Below are positions 8,267-16,251 of a stretch of 64,000 nt of DNA, in pieces. The notes below the pieces were generated by a model. It was not told the DNA's origin. It made no database searches and saw nothing but the letters and a program-made list of their open reading frames with translations. Both the position numbers and the translations under genes were made by a program. Source of the stretch: Acidaminococcus hominis. Lineage in GTDB: Bacteria; Bacillota; Negativicutes; Acidaminococcales; Acidaminococcaceae. The stretch's first letter is position 1. Each line of letters starts with the position of its first letter. The stretch lies in NCBI RefSeq assembly GCF_021044795.1, contig NZ_JAJNOP010000012.1; one strand, given 5' to 3'.

Positions 8267-9085
8267 TTATTGAAAGTCTTCACAGTGGAAGCCGCCGTAT
8301 TCCTTTAGGGCCTCGCGGCAGCTGCAGCTGTGCAGGGGTGTTTCCGTATCCTTAATATAGGCTTCCATCACCGCAAGAATCTGTCTGCCCTGGAGTTCCA
8401 TGGCAGCGGTTACTTCCTCGTGGGACAAAGCCCTTTGGGCAAAACCGGAACCCATATTGGTAACCACGGACACGTTGGCGTAGCAGATTTCGGCTTCCCG
8501 GGCCAGGACCGCTTCCGGCATATTGGTCATGCCGCACACGTCCCCGCCCAGACAGGCGAACATTTTGTTCTCCGCCGCCGTTTCGTAGCGGGGGCCTTCG
8601 GTAACCACGTAGGTACCCTGCTTGCAGTGGCGCAGCCCCAGCTGCATAAGAGCATGGATGACCCGCTCCCGAACCACCGGACAGTAGGGGTAAGCAAAAT
8701 CCACATGGGCCACCTTGCCACCCTCCCCGTTAAAGAAGGTGTTCACCCGGTTTTTGGTGAAATCCAAAAGCTGGCTGCAAACCACGAAGGTGCCGGGCCG
8801 CAGGGCCACGTTGATGGAGCCTACTGCCGTAAAGGACAGGATTTCTGTGACTCCCAGCTGCTTTAGGGCGAAAATATTGGCCCGATAGTTGATCTTATGG
8901 GGAGGCAGGGAATGATTCGCTCCATGCCGGGCCATAAAATACACTTCGTGGCCGTTCAAGGTGGTCTTGAGGCAGTGGGCCTCACCAAAGGGGGTTTTCA
9001 CGGTTACAGGTTCCAGGGTACCAAAACGGGAGGCATCTTCAACGCCGGTGCCTCCGATAATTCCGATTTTACGCAATCTTCTCAC
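8267..9085 (-). CDS. MtnP-family nucleoside phosphorylase, probably methylthioinosine/6-oxopurine specific
   Basis: Family motifs are GIIGGTG near the N-terminus, ARHG, NYRANI, EGPRYETAAE and GMTNMPE. Phosphorolysis of methylthioadenosine or methylthioinosine gives the purine base and methylthioribose 1-phosphate. In adenine-specific MTAP the base pocket carries Asp in ATDYD; here the matching segment reads VTNMGS, with Asn, as in enzymes acting on 6-oxopurines. Together with the adjacent deaminase this favours methylthioinosine or inosine as substrate. The annotated GTG start overlaps the previous stop as GTGA. A TTG at 9076 has better spacing from the GAGGTG ribosome site and could be the true start. 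Confidence 0.85.
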   Translation of the reverse strand: MRRLRKIGIIGGTGVEDASRFGTLEPVTVKTPFGEAHCLKTTLNGHEVYFMARHGANHSLPPHKINYRANIFALKQLGVTEILSFTAVGSINVALRPGTFVVCSQLLDFTKNRVNTFFNGEGGKVAHVDFAYPYCPVVRERVIHALMQLGLRHCKQGTYVVTEGPRYETAAENKMFACLGGDVCGMTNMPEAVLAREAEICYANVSVVTNMGSGFAQRALSHEEVTAAMELQGRQILAVMEAYIKDTETPLHSCSCREALKEYGGFHCEDFQ

Positions 9086-9756
9086 CTCTTCTGGTTCAAT
9101 TCATCAATAATCGAAAGGAGATCCGAGACTTGCCCAATGACGTAATCCGGGTGGATTTTGCCGTCAAAAAAATCTTGTTTAAAAGACGACCAACCGACTT
9201 TTACCGTAGCCCGGCAGCCGGCAGCCCGTCCGCTTAACAGGTCGTAGGGGCTGTCCCCCACGCACAGGCATTCCTCCGGAGCAAGGCCCAAAAGGGCTGC
9301 GCCGCTGGCCATGGGTTCCGGGTCGGGCTTGTGGGCCTGACATTCCTGGGCCCCGATGATGCCTCCGTCAATGTAGGAGGAAAGCCCCAGGCAGTCCAAA
9401 CCCCGCTGACAGGTGGCCTTGAACTTGCTGGTGACGATGGCCTGGGCAATGCCCTTTTCCTGAAGCTTTTGACAGCCTTCTGCCACCCCGGGAAAGGGCT
9501 CAATCATCTGGTCGTGCCATTTGATATTGTAGTGCCGGTAGTACTGGACCATTTCCTCAATCCGGTCCGGGTCCGTAATGCCCGTTACCACGGACAGGCC
9601 CTGGCGCAGAGGCAGGCCAAAGGTGTTGATGATGGCCTGCTGCTCCACAGGCTGGTCCAGGAAATGCTCCAGCGTCTTTTGGAAGGTGGCCAAAATTAAC
9701 GGTGTAGTATTGGCCAAGGTTCCGTCAAAATCATATAAAATCCCTCGAATTGCCAT
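9082..9756 (-). CDS. HAD-superfamily hydrolase (PpaX/Gph-like phosphatase)
   Basis: The start at 9756 is set by AGGAG six bases upstream and by the immediate motif MAIRGILYDFDGTL, the HAD motif I with nucleophilic Asp. Motif II is VTSK near 105, motif III the lysine in HKPDPEP and motif IV GDSPYD. A helical cap (about residues 15-85) follows motif I, the arrangement of phosphoglycolate or pyrophosphate phosphatases. It is the first gene of a probable operon with mtnP-like, mtaD and nfnAB and overlaps the next gene by four bases. The substrate cannot be read from the sequence; a sugar phosphate from the neighbouring salvage route is possible but unproven. Confidence 0.85.
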   Translation of the reverse strand: MAIRGILYDFDGTLANTTPLILATFQKTLEHFLDQPVEQQAIINTFGLPLRQGLSVVTGITDPDRIEEMVQYYRHYNIKWHDQMIEPFPGVAEGCQKLQEKGIAQAIVTSKFKATCQRGLDCLGLSSYIDGGIIGAQECQAHKPDPEPMASGAALLGLAPEECLCVGDSPYDLLSGRAAGCRATVKVGWSSFKQDFFDGKIHPDYVIGQVSDLLSIIDELNQKR

Positions 9757-9787
9757 AAGGTACTCCTTTGCGTTAGATACACCTTTT

Positions 9788-9816
9788 ATTTTACCATATT
9801 TGCCAGGTAAAGTGAA
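9788..9816 (-). promoter_or_regulatory. Candidate promoter of the HAD-mtnP-mtaD-nfnAB operon
   Basis: On the minus strand TTCACT (9816-9811) and TAAAAT (9793-9788) are spaced by 17 bases, about 30 bases before the start codon at 9756. Confidence 0.5.
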
Positions 9817-9915
9817 CACAAGTACCATTGCAGCGCCCCTCTGGCCGCCGCCTTCGCCCTGTGCGCCGCAGTTCCTTGCCTATAGGGAGCGGCGGCCTCC
9901 CTGGCCCAAAAAGAA

Positions 9916-9941
9916 GAAGCTGTGCAGCGCTGCACAGCTTC
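9916..9941 (-). terminator. Intrinsic terminator after the family 2 glycosyltransferase
   Basis: A perfect 26-base palindrome (arms GAAGCTGTGCAGC) lies 10 bases past the glycosyltransferase stop and is followed on the minus strand by TTCTTTTT. Confidence 0.85.
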
Positions 9942-9951
9942 AGGTTTTGTT

Positions 9952-11253
9952 TTAGTTTCTCTTTTTGGTGTGGATAATCTGCTTGGGTCCCACTTCTGCG
10001 CTTTCCGGCACCAGCACATCGTTAAAGCTGATGTTCCGGGTATGCAGGGTGTGGCTCCAGGCGTGTTCATGGCGATGGATAAAGCCGGCCATGGTAATGG
10101 GAATCCAGCTGTATACGAAAATCGGATAGAACAGGGTGTAGAACCAGGACTTGGGAGCCGCATGGATCTTAAAGAGGATAATGGCCGGAATCACATACTG
10201 GCCAATCCCGATTACCTGCCAGATTTCGTAGGGCAGCAGGGCATACAGCACGTTGGTGTAGAAAGGAACAAAGGAGTAGATGGTGCTGCAGATAACAAAG
10301 AACGCGGAGATCAGCAGGAAGTAAGGCTGAATCAGGTCGATGATGCCGTCCAGAATGACGATATCCCGGCGCTTGATACCTTCCTTCAGCAGCTTGGGGA
10401 TATACCGCTCAGCCACATCGAAATGCCCCTGGGCCCAGCGTTTTCTCTGGTTCCAGGACTGCTTGAAGGTAACCACCTTTTCATCATACACAATGGCATC
10501 ATGGCACCAGGTGGTGGGAATCCCTTCCAGCAGGGACTTCATGGTAAATTCCATATCTTCGGTAAGGCAGGTAGCCTGCCAACCGTATTTCTTCAAAATA
10601 TCGGTGGAAATGCACATGCCCGTACCGCCAAAGACGGAGGACAGGCCGATATTGTATTTGGCCAAGTGCCAAACGTGGTTGATGATCCAGAAGGAAATGG
10701 CGAACACGCCGCTGACCCAGGTATCGTTGGGGTTCTTGGAGTCCAGGTAGCCCTGAATCAGCCGTTCCCCTTTGCAGTACCGGTTGTTGATTTCCATCAG
10801 GAAGTCCAGATGCACCAGGTTGTCCGCATCGAAAATCACCACGGCATCGTATTGCTTGGGCAGGGCAAACAGCTTCTGGAACATCCATTCCAGGGCAAAG
10901 CCCTTGCCTTGCTGCATTTCGTTGGTGTTGTGCCGTTCGTACACCAGGGCGCCCTCACGAGCTGCCACTTCCGCCGTATGGTCGCTGCAATTATCAGCTA
11001 CCACGAAAATATCGTACATATCATTGGGATAACGCAGCATCTTCAGGTTATCCACCAGCTGGCCAACTACCTTTTCCTCGTTATGGGCAGCCACAACCAC
11101 CGCAAAAGTGGTTTTGGGGGTCAGGATCTTCTTTTCCTTTTTCCGGGGCAGAATGCCGAACAGGGAAATGGTAAAGTAGTAAATCGTAAAGAAAACGATC
11201 AACACTTGCAGAGGAATCATAATAATATCAAAATAGCTGCTCATGATGAACAC
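9952..11253 (-). CDS. Membrane glycosyltransferase, family 2
   Basis: A transmembrane helix occupies about residues 8-33, followed by a cytoplasmic GT-A domain (50-300) with AAHNEE, FDADN (metal-binding DxD type), TEDMEF and QRKRWAQG, the Q-x-x-R-W motif of processive or chitin/cellulose/hyaluronan-synthase-like enzymes. Three to four further membrane helices follow (about 305-405). The start GTG at 11253 is chosen because GGAGG lies six bases upstream; the ATG at 11244 is too far from it. It ends the psd-pssA operon 13 bases downstream of pssA. An envelope polysaccharide or glycolipid product is likely; the sugar cannot be told. Confidence 0.82.
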   Translation of the reverse strand: MFIMSSYFDIIMIPLQVLIVFFTIYYFTISLFGILPRKKEKKILTPKTTFAVVVAAHNEEKVVGQLVDNLKMLRYPNDMYDIFVVADNCSDHTAEVAAREGALVYERHNTNEMQQGKGFALEWMFQKLFALPKQYDAVVIFDADNLVHLDFLMEINNRYCKGERLIQGYLDSKNPNDTWVSGVFAISFWIINHVWHLAKYNIGLSSVFGGTGMCISTDILKKYGWQATCLTEDMEFTMKSLLEGIPTTWCHDAIVYDEKVVTFKQSWNQRKRWAQGHFDVAERYIPKLLKEGIKRRDIVILDGIIDLIQPYFLLISAFFVICSTIYSFVPFYTNVLYALLPYEIWQVIGIGQYVIPAIILFKIHAAPKSWFYTLFYPIFVYSWIPITMAGFIHRHEHAWSHTLHTRNISFNDVLVPESAEVGPKQIIHTKKRN

Positions 11254-11266
11254 AGACTTCCTCCTC

Positions 11267-11953
11267 TTAATGGCCGGCTTGCTTGCCAGTCACCTTTACA
11301 TACAGAGCATTAAATACACCGCACAGGGTGTAGGTGAACATGATGACAAAGGGCCAAGCTGACACATTGATGTACAGCAGATACGCACCAATCAGGAAGG
11401 AAACAAGCACGGGCCCTTTGAAAAGCGGGTTGCCCTTCCCCTTGAAATCAGGATACCGGACTTCACTGTACATGAGCACAGCAACGCCCAGGGTGCCGAT
11501 GGCTACCAGCACCGGATTTACCTGGAAACCGGAGGCTACGAACGTGGCCACCACGCAGGCGCCGGCCGGAGCAGGCATCCCTTGGAAATAACCGTGGATG
11601 GCGGATACGTTCACGTTAAAACGTGCCAGCCGCAGGGCTGCCCCGAAGGCAACCATGGCGGAAATAATCTGTCCAGCCAGACCCAGCTGGTGCAGGGAAT
11701 AACAATAAATCAAAACAGACGGTGCCATGCCAAAGGAGCAGACATCACACAGGGAATCCATTTCCACCCCAAAGGGGCCGCTGACGCCCAGTGCCCGGGC
11801 TGCCCGGCCATCACAGGAATCTGCCAGAATGGCCAAGATGATAAAGATTGCTGCTTTTGTGAATTCCTGGTCCATGGAAAGATAAATGGACAGAACTCCC
11901 AGCACCAGGCTAAGGCCACTGATGCTGTTTGGAACCATACGTCTATAATTCAT
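11267..11953 (-). CDS. pssA: CDP-diacylglycerol-serine O-phosphatidyltransferase
   Basis: The CDP-alcohol phosphotransferase signature DG-x2-AR-x8-G-x3-D-x3-D is complete (DGRAAR, then G, MDSLCD) near residues 48-70. The remaining sequence is hydrophobic with about six predicted membrane helices, as in the type II enzyme. It makes phosphatidylserine, the substrate of the Psd protein encoded directly upstream; the two genes overlap by four bases (ATGA). Together they supply phosphatidylethanolamine, which fits a diderm Firmicute. Confidence 0.9.
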   Translation of the reverse strand: MNYRRMVPNSISGLSLVLGVLSIYLSMDQEFTKAAIFIILAILADSCDGRAARALGVSGPFGVEMDSLCDVCSFGMAPSVLIYCYSLHQLGLAGQIISAMVAFGAALRLARFNVNVSAIHGYFQGMPAPAGACVVATFVASGFQVNPVLVAIGTLGVAVLMYSEVRYPDFKGKGNPLFKGPVLVSFLIGAYLLYINVSAWPFVIMFTYTLCGVFNALYVKVTGKQAGH

Positions 11954-12591
11954 TCTGCTTTCTGCCTCCCAATAATACTTAATCCGCCCTTGACCTTGTC
12001 ACCTTTTTTTACCATGACTTCTACGGATCTGGGCATTACCAGTTCCGTGCAAGAGCCAAATTTGATCATCCCGTAGCATTCGCCCTGTTTCAGGGTACTG
12101 CCCAGGGAGGTCCAGGACACAATCCGGCGGGCCAGAATCCCGGCAATCTGGATTACCAGGACACGGTTCTTCCCGTTGTCCAGGCCAATGGCCATCCGTT
12201 CGTTGACAATGGGGGCCGAGTTCTTGTAGGCCGGTTCGTAACCGCCGCAGGTATAGCGCTGGTAGGTCACGGTGCCGTCCATGGGAGCCCGGTTGGTATG
12301 CACATTGAAGACAGAAAGAAATATCGTCACCTTGATTGCAGGTTCATTGAGAAATTCCTGATCGTAGAAACCCTCCACCCCCATAACGGTACCGTCCGCC
12401 GGGGAATACAGGATGCTGGGATCAATCCGGGTGGGACGATCGGGGTTGCGGAAAAAATATGTGAAATACGCGGTCAGGACCAGAGGCAGTACGGCAAAGT
12501 CCACCCCTACAAAATACCCAACCAGAAGAGTCGCCATGGCGCAAATGCCAATAAAGGGATACCCTTCTTTCACGATTGTAAATTTGGACAC
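11950..12591 (-). CDS. psd: Phosphatidylserine decarboxylase proenzyme
   Basis: The 213-residue protein is the short, archaeal-type Psd. Two N-terminal membrane segments (about 10-45) precede the core motifs YSPADGTV and FLSVFNVHTNRAP. The autocleavage site is in FGSCTEL near residue 180, where Gly-Ser is split to create the pyruvoyl group of the small subunit. The start is GTG with GGAGGTG seven bases upstream. It is the first gene of the psd-pssA-glycosyltransferase operon behind a strong promoter. Confidence 0.9.
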   Translation of the reverse strand: MSKFTIVKEGYPFIGICAMATLLVGYFVGVDFAVLPLVLTAYFTYFFRNPDRPTRIDPSILYSPADGTVMGVEGFYDQEFLNEPAIKVTIFLSVFNVHTNRAPMDGTVTYQRYTCGGYEPAYKNSAPIVNERMAIGLDNGKNRVLVIQIAGILARRIVSWTSLGSTLKQGECYGMIKFGSCTELVMPRSVEVMVKKGDKVKGGLSIIGRQKAE

Positions 12592-12616
12592 AACTTCACC
12601 TCCACCTATTTTGTTT

Positions 12617-12645
12617 ATTATAATACAACATTCGAGCTTTGTCTA
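12617..12645 (-). promoter_or_regulatory. Strong promoter of psd-pssA-glycosyltransferase
   Basis: On the minus strand TAGACA (12645-12640) and TATAAT (12622-12617) are 17 bases apart. Only one base departs from the sigma-70 consensus. The leader is about 20 bases. Confidence 0.75.
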
Positions 12646-12657
12646 ATGCTTGCCAGG

Positions 12658-13416
12658 TTATTTCTTTTTGTGAAGTACGCCATATTTTGTGCCCAAAACT
12701 TCCAGCACAAACTTGGGCAGGGCCAGCATCCGGCCAAAGCGGCTGGGCTGCTTGTACAGCCGAAACAGCCACTCCAGGGAGGCTTCCTGCATCCACTTGG
12801 GAGCCCGTTCCATCTTGCCGGCCAGCACGTCGAAACTGCCGCCCAGGCCCACCCGGACCGGGGGCTTCAGTTCGTCCCGATGGCTGTCCAGCCAGTACTC
12901 CTGCTTAGGCGCCCCCAGGGCTGCAAACAGGATTTGGGCCCCGCTGCGGTTGATTTCGTCAATAATGGCACCGGACTCTTCTTCCTTAAAGTAGCCGTTC
13001 CGGGTGCCCACAATCTTTACCCCGGGAGCAATTTCTTCGGCCTTGGCTTTGGCGGCCTCGGCAATGCCCGGTGCTGCCCCAAACAGGTAGATGGTCTCCC
13101 CTGTTTTCGCTGCCTGTTTCAGCAGCTGGACAAACAGGTCAAAGCCCGCCACCCGCTCAGGCACCGTATAGCCCAGGGTCCGGCCGGCCCAGACCGTGCC
13201 GGCGCCGTCCGCCAGCACCAGGTCGGTTTTCTGGAGCAGGTCCAGATACCGAGGATCCTGGAGGCCCATCATGATGATTTCCGCGTTGGCGGTCACCACC
13301 TGGGTCTTTTTATTATCCTTAATCCGCTGCAGCAGCCAGGCTACGGCTTCCTGCATGGAAAAGGGGCTCACGGGAACCCCCATGATATCAATTACGGGTT
13401 TCTTGCTTGTATCCAT
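12658..13416 (-). CDS. WecG/TagA/CpsF family glycosyltransferase
   Basis: The start at 13416 has GGAGG eight bases upstream and opens directly into the family N-terminus (IDIMGVPVSPFS). Diagnostic stretches are TANAEIIMMG near 55, ADGAGTVWAG with the catalytic-region Asp near 70, YLFGAAPG, and FAALGAPKQEYW near 170. Members transfer ManNAcA, ManNAc or glucose to lipid-linked intermediates for enterobacterial common antigen, wall teichoic acid or capsule. It follows prfC by about 20 bases. The exact sugar is unknown. A C-terminal amphipathic stretch could hold it at the membrane. Confidence 0.87.
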   Translation of the reverse strand: MDTSKKPVIDIMGVPVSPFSMQEAVAWLLQRIKDNKKTQVVTANAEIIMMGLQDPRYLDLLQKTDLVLADGAGTVWAGRTLGYTVPERVAGFDLFVQLLKQAAKTGETIYLFGAAPGIAEAAKAKAEEIAPGVKIVGTRNGYFKEEESGAIIDEINRSGAQILFAALGAPKQEYWLDSHRDELKPPVRVGLGGSFDVLAGKMERAPKWMQEASLEWLFRLYKQPSRFGRMLALPKFVLEVLGTKYGVLHKKK

Positions 13417-13435
13417 GTTCTGGTCCTCCCCAGGG

Positions 13436-15046
13436 TCAGATGGCTCTGGCTTCACTGGGCACGGTGGTAAAGTTGATGCCCGGGTTCCGTTCCAGGATCC
13501 AGTTCAGGTTCCATTCGTTGGAAACCAGGATAACCGGCCGGTCCAGCTTGTCGTACACCAGCATGCCGTTGTCCAGGCCCTTGATGTTCCGGATGTCGTC
13601 GGCATCGTCGGCGTAAACCCAGCGGGCTACGGTGTAGGGCAGCTGGTCCATCAGCAGTTTGGCGCCGTATTCGTTAAGCAGCCGGTATTCCAGTACTTCC
13701 AGCTGCAAAACGCCAACCACGCCCACCACAAAGCTTTCCATACCGATATTCTTTTGGCGGAATACCTGAATGGCGCCTTCCTGGGCCAGTTGGACAATGC
13801 CCTTTTCAAACTGTTTCCGCTTCATGGAGTCCTTGGGCTGCACCTTGGCGAAAATTTCCGGCGGGAAAATGGGGAAATCTTCAAACTGTACCTGATGCTT
13901 TTCATCGCACAGGGAATCCCCGATGGTGAAGATGCCCGGGTCAAAGACCCCAATGATATCACCAGGATAGGCTTTTTCTACGGTGGTCCGTTCCTGGGCC
14001 ATGAACTGCTGGGGCTGGGACAGCTTTACGGGCTTGCCCCCCTGGACATGGTACACGGTCATGCCCTTTTCAAACACCCCGGAGCAGATGCGCATAAAGG
14101 AAATCCGGTCCCGGTGGGCCGGGTTCATATTGGCCTGAATCTTGAAGATAAAGGCGGAGAAGGTTTCGTCGGTAGGCTTTACCACGCCTCCGTCCTTCAG
14201 GTGGCGAGGCTGGGGCATGGGAGACAGTTCCAGGAACTTTTCCAAGAAGCTGCGCACGCCAAAGTTGGTCATGGCGGACCCGAAGAACATAGGGGTCAGT
14301 TCCCCTGCGTTCACCTTGTCCAGGTCAAATTCATCCCCGGCCAGATCCAGCAGCTCAATATCGTCCAGGAGATTCTGGTAATTGGTTTCCCCGATGGCTT
14401 CCCGGATAGCCGGGTCGTTCAGGTCACCGGTGGTGGATTTCAAAATCTTGGAGCCGTGACTGGAGTCGTTGTCAAACAGCTCCACCTGCTTCTTCAGCCG
14501 GTCGTACACGCCAATATAGTGGCCGTCCACGCCAATGGGCCAGTTGATGGGGAAAGCATTGATATGCAGCACTTTCTCGATTTCGTCCATCAAGTCCATG
14601 GGGGCCCGGCCGTAACGGTCCAATTTATTCACAAAGGTAAAGATAGGAAGTTTTCTCCGGTGGCAGACCCAGAACAGCTTCTTGGTCTGAGGTTCCACGC
14701 CTTTGGCAGCGTCGATCAGCATAACGGCGCTGTCGGCAGCAATCAGGGTACGGTAGGTATCTTCACTGAAGTCCTGGTGCCCAGGGGTATCCAGAATGTT
14801 TACCCGGTAGCCGTCGTAGTCGAACTGCAGCACACTGGAGGTAACGGAAATCCCTCTCTGTTTTTCGATTTCCATCCAGTCGGACACCGCATGGCGGTTG
14901 GCCTTTCTGGATTTTACGGAGCCGGCCAAATGGATGGCGCCCCCATATAGCAATAATTTCTCAGTCAGAGTCGTTTTACCGGCATCCGGATGAGAAATGA
15001 TAGCAAACGTTCTTCTTTTCGCAATCTTATCCTGCAGATCAGACAT
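13436..15046 (-). CDS. prfC: Peptide chain release factor 3
   Basis: The start at 15046 is set by GGAGG ten bases upstream; a frame extension of 33 codons lacks support. The GTPase motifs are present: SHPDAGKTTLTE (P-loop), GISVTSS, DTPGHQDF and NKLD. With 536 residues and the RF3-specific C-terminal half (RFNLEVLEYRL-like segment VLQLEVLEYRL) it is RF3 rather than EF-G. RF3 recycles RF1/RF2 after termination. It has its own extended -10 promoter and is followed closely by a glycosyltransferase gene. Confidence 0.93.
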   Translation of the reverse strand: MSDLQDKIAKRRTFAIISHPDAGKTTLTEKLLLYGGAIHLAGSVKSRKANRHAVSDWMEIEKQRGISVTSSVLQFDYDGYRVNILDTPGHQDFSEDTYRTLIAADSAVMLIDAAKGVEPQTKKLFWVCHRRKLPIFTFVNKLDRYGRAPMDLMDEIEKVLHINAFPINWPIGVDGHYIGVYDRLKKQVELFDNDSSHGSKILKSTTGDLNDPAIREAIGETNYQNLLDDIELLDLAGDEFDLDKVNAGELTPMFFGSAMTNFGVRSFLEKFLELSPMPQPRHLKDGGVVKPTDETFSAFIFKIQANMNPAHRDRISFMRICSGVFEKGMTVYHVQGGKPVKLSQPQQFMAQERTTVEKAYPGDIIGVFDPGIFTIGDSLCDEKHQVQFEDFPIFPPEIFAKVQPKDSMKRKQFEKGIVQLAQEGAIQVFRQKNIGMESFVVGVVGVLQLEVLEYRLLNEYGAKLLMDQLPYTVARWVYADDADDIRNIKGLDNGMLVYDKLDRPVILVSNEWNLNWILERNPGINFTTVPSEARAI

Positions 15047-15104
15047 GCAAGCTGAACCTCCGTTTCTTGGCGTCCTTTTGAAAAGGAGCCGCACATTCAA
15101 TCTT

Positions 15105-15113
15105 ATTATAGCA
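15105..15113 (-). promoter_or_regulatory. Extended -10 promoter of prfC
   Basis: On the minus strand the sequence TGCTATAAT (15113-15105) gives a perfect -10 with a TG extension; the -35 is weak. The roughly 50-base leader contains a small TCCTTT/AAAGGA hairpin. Confidence 0.55.
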
Positions 15114-15139
15114 TTTTTCGTCATTTTTGCATGAAAAAA

Positions 15140-15164
15140 CGCCACAAAGATAACCTTTGTGGCG
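15140..15164 (-). terminator. Intrinsic terminator of tRNA-Pro
   Basis: Perfect 10-bp arms CGCCACAAAG and CTTTGTGGCG with a five-base loop are followed on the minus strand by TTTTTT, 15 bases past the tRNA CCA end. Confidence 0.9.
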
Positions 15165-15179
15165 TCCAGTTCATTTAAA

Positions 15180-15256
15180 TGGTCGGAGCGGCGAGATTCG
15201 AACTCACGACCTCTTCCACCCCAAGGAAGCGCGCTACCAAACTGCGCTACGCCCCG
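15180..15256 (-). tRNA. tRNA-Pro (anticodon GGG)
   Basis: Read on the minus strand the 77-base cloverleaf starts CGGGGCG and ends CGCTCCGACCA, with encoded CCA. The anticodon stem CTTCC/GGAAG encloses the loop TTGGGGT, giving anticodon GGG. The T arm has the usual GTTCGAATC. It decodes CCC and CCU. No integrase gene or att-like duplication is visible next to it. Confidence 0.95.
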
Positions 15257-15316
15257 AACACAAGAGCTATTATACGGTGTTTTGAACCATTCGTCAAGCG
15301 TTTTTCCAAAACTTTT

Positions 15317-16231
15317 TTAAAAAATTTTTGCGCCCTCAAAATCCAGGTCCAAAAGGTGCACCGTGGTGTCAATCTTACGTTTCGTAAAGGGCTCACGCAT
15401 GGCCCTGCCAATGGTCTCCAGATCTGCGTCAACTGGCGCATAAGCCATGAGCGTGGAGCCGGAACCAGAGATAACAGCCTGGTACGCTCCGGCCTCCTGA
15501 GCCCGTTTTAACGCCTCCTGGGCCCCTGGAATCAGAGGCAGCCGGTAAGGCGTATGAATCTTGTCCTGCAAGGCCGTAGAAAGGAATTCATAGCGGCCGG
15601 TGGCCAGGGCGCCAATCAGGAGGGCAGCCCGGCTGGTGGAGTACACAGAATCCCGCACGGAAATAGCCTTGGGCATGGCTGCCCGGGCTTTGGCCGTGGA
15701 AAGCTGCATATCCGGCACCAAGACCACCAGTTTCAGAGGTTTGGCCGGGGCCAGTTTCAAGCTCCGTACTTTTCCCTCCTCCATGACATTGATGGTCATG
15801 CCGCCCAAAATTGCAGGCGCCACATTGTCCGGATGGCCTTCAATAAGGGTAGCCTCCGTCACCAGGTCTGCCTGGCCAAGGGGAGACCCTGCCAAGGCGT
15901 TGGCGGCCATCAGGCCGGCTACCACAGCGGTGGAGCTGCTGCCCAGGCCCCGGGAAACCGGCACCTGGGTTTCCGAGGTGATTTTGATGCCCGTAGCCGG
16001 CTGACCCAATTTATCCCACAGGATATAAAAGGATTCCGCCGCCAGGTTGTTTTTCCCCTGGGGCAAAAGCCCTGCGTCCTGACCCAGGGCTTCAATCACG
16101 ATTCCCTCCGGAATCATTTCGTAAGTAAAGGTATTGTACAAGGTGCAGGCCAGTCCCAGGCAGTCAAAGCCCGGTCCGCAGTTAGCGGAAGTGGCAGGGA
16201 CCCGTACAGTGACCTTGCGTATTGCTGCCAT
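15317..16231 (-). CDS. thrB: Homoserine kinase
   Basis: This is a GHMP kinase with PATSANCGPGFD near the N-terminus, the ATP-binding motif PVSRGLGSSSTA near 90 and the C-terminal GSGSTLMA motif near 270. It phosphorylates homoserine in threonine synthesis. A TTG at 16240 opens the frame, but the ATG at 16231 fits the AAAGG ribosome site better and is preferred. It follows hom by about 20 bases and ends the ACT-hom-thrB operon. No threonine synthase is in the window. Confidence 0.92.
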   Translation of the reverse strand: MAAIRKVTVRVPATSANCGPGFDCLGLACTLYNTFTYEMIPEGIVIEALGQDAGLLPQGKNNLAAESFYILWDKLGQPATGIKITSETQVPVSRGLGSSSTAVVAGLMAANALAGSPLGQADLVTEATLIEGHPDNVAPAILGGMTINVMEEGKVRSLKLAPAKPLKLVVLVPDMQLSTAKARAAMPKAISVRDSVYSTSRAALLIGALATGRYEFLSTALQDKIHTPYRLPLIPGAQEALKRAQEAGAYQAVISGSGSTLMAYAPVDADLETIGRAMREPFTKRKIDTTVHLLDLDFEGAKIF

Positions 16232-16251
16232 TGTATCCAAGACCTTTCGGT

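Noticed and set aside
15180..15256. Integration site of a mobile element at tRNA-Pro
   Set aside because: No integrase, no duplicated tRNA 3' end and only core genes on both sides.
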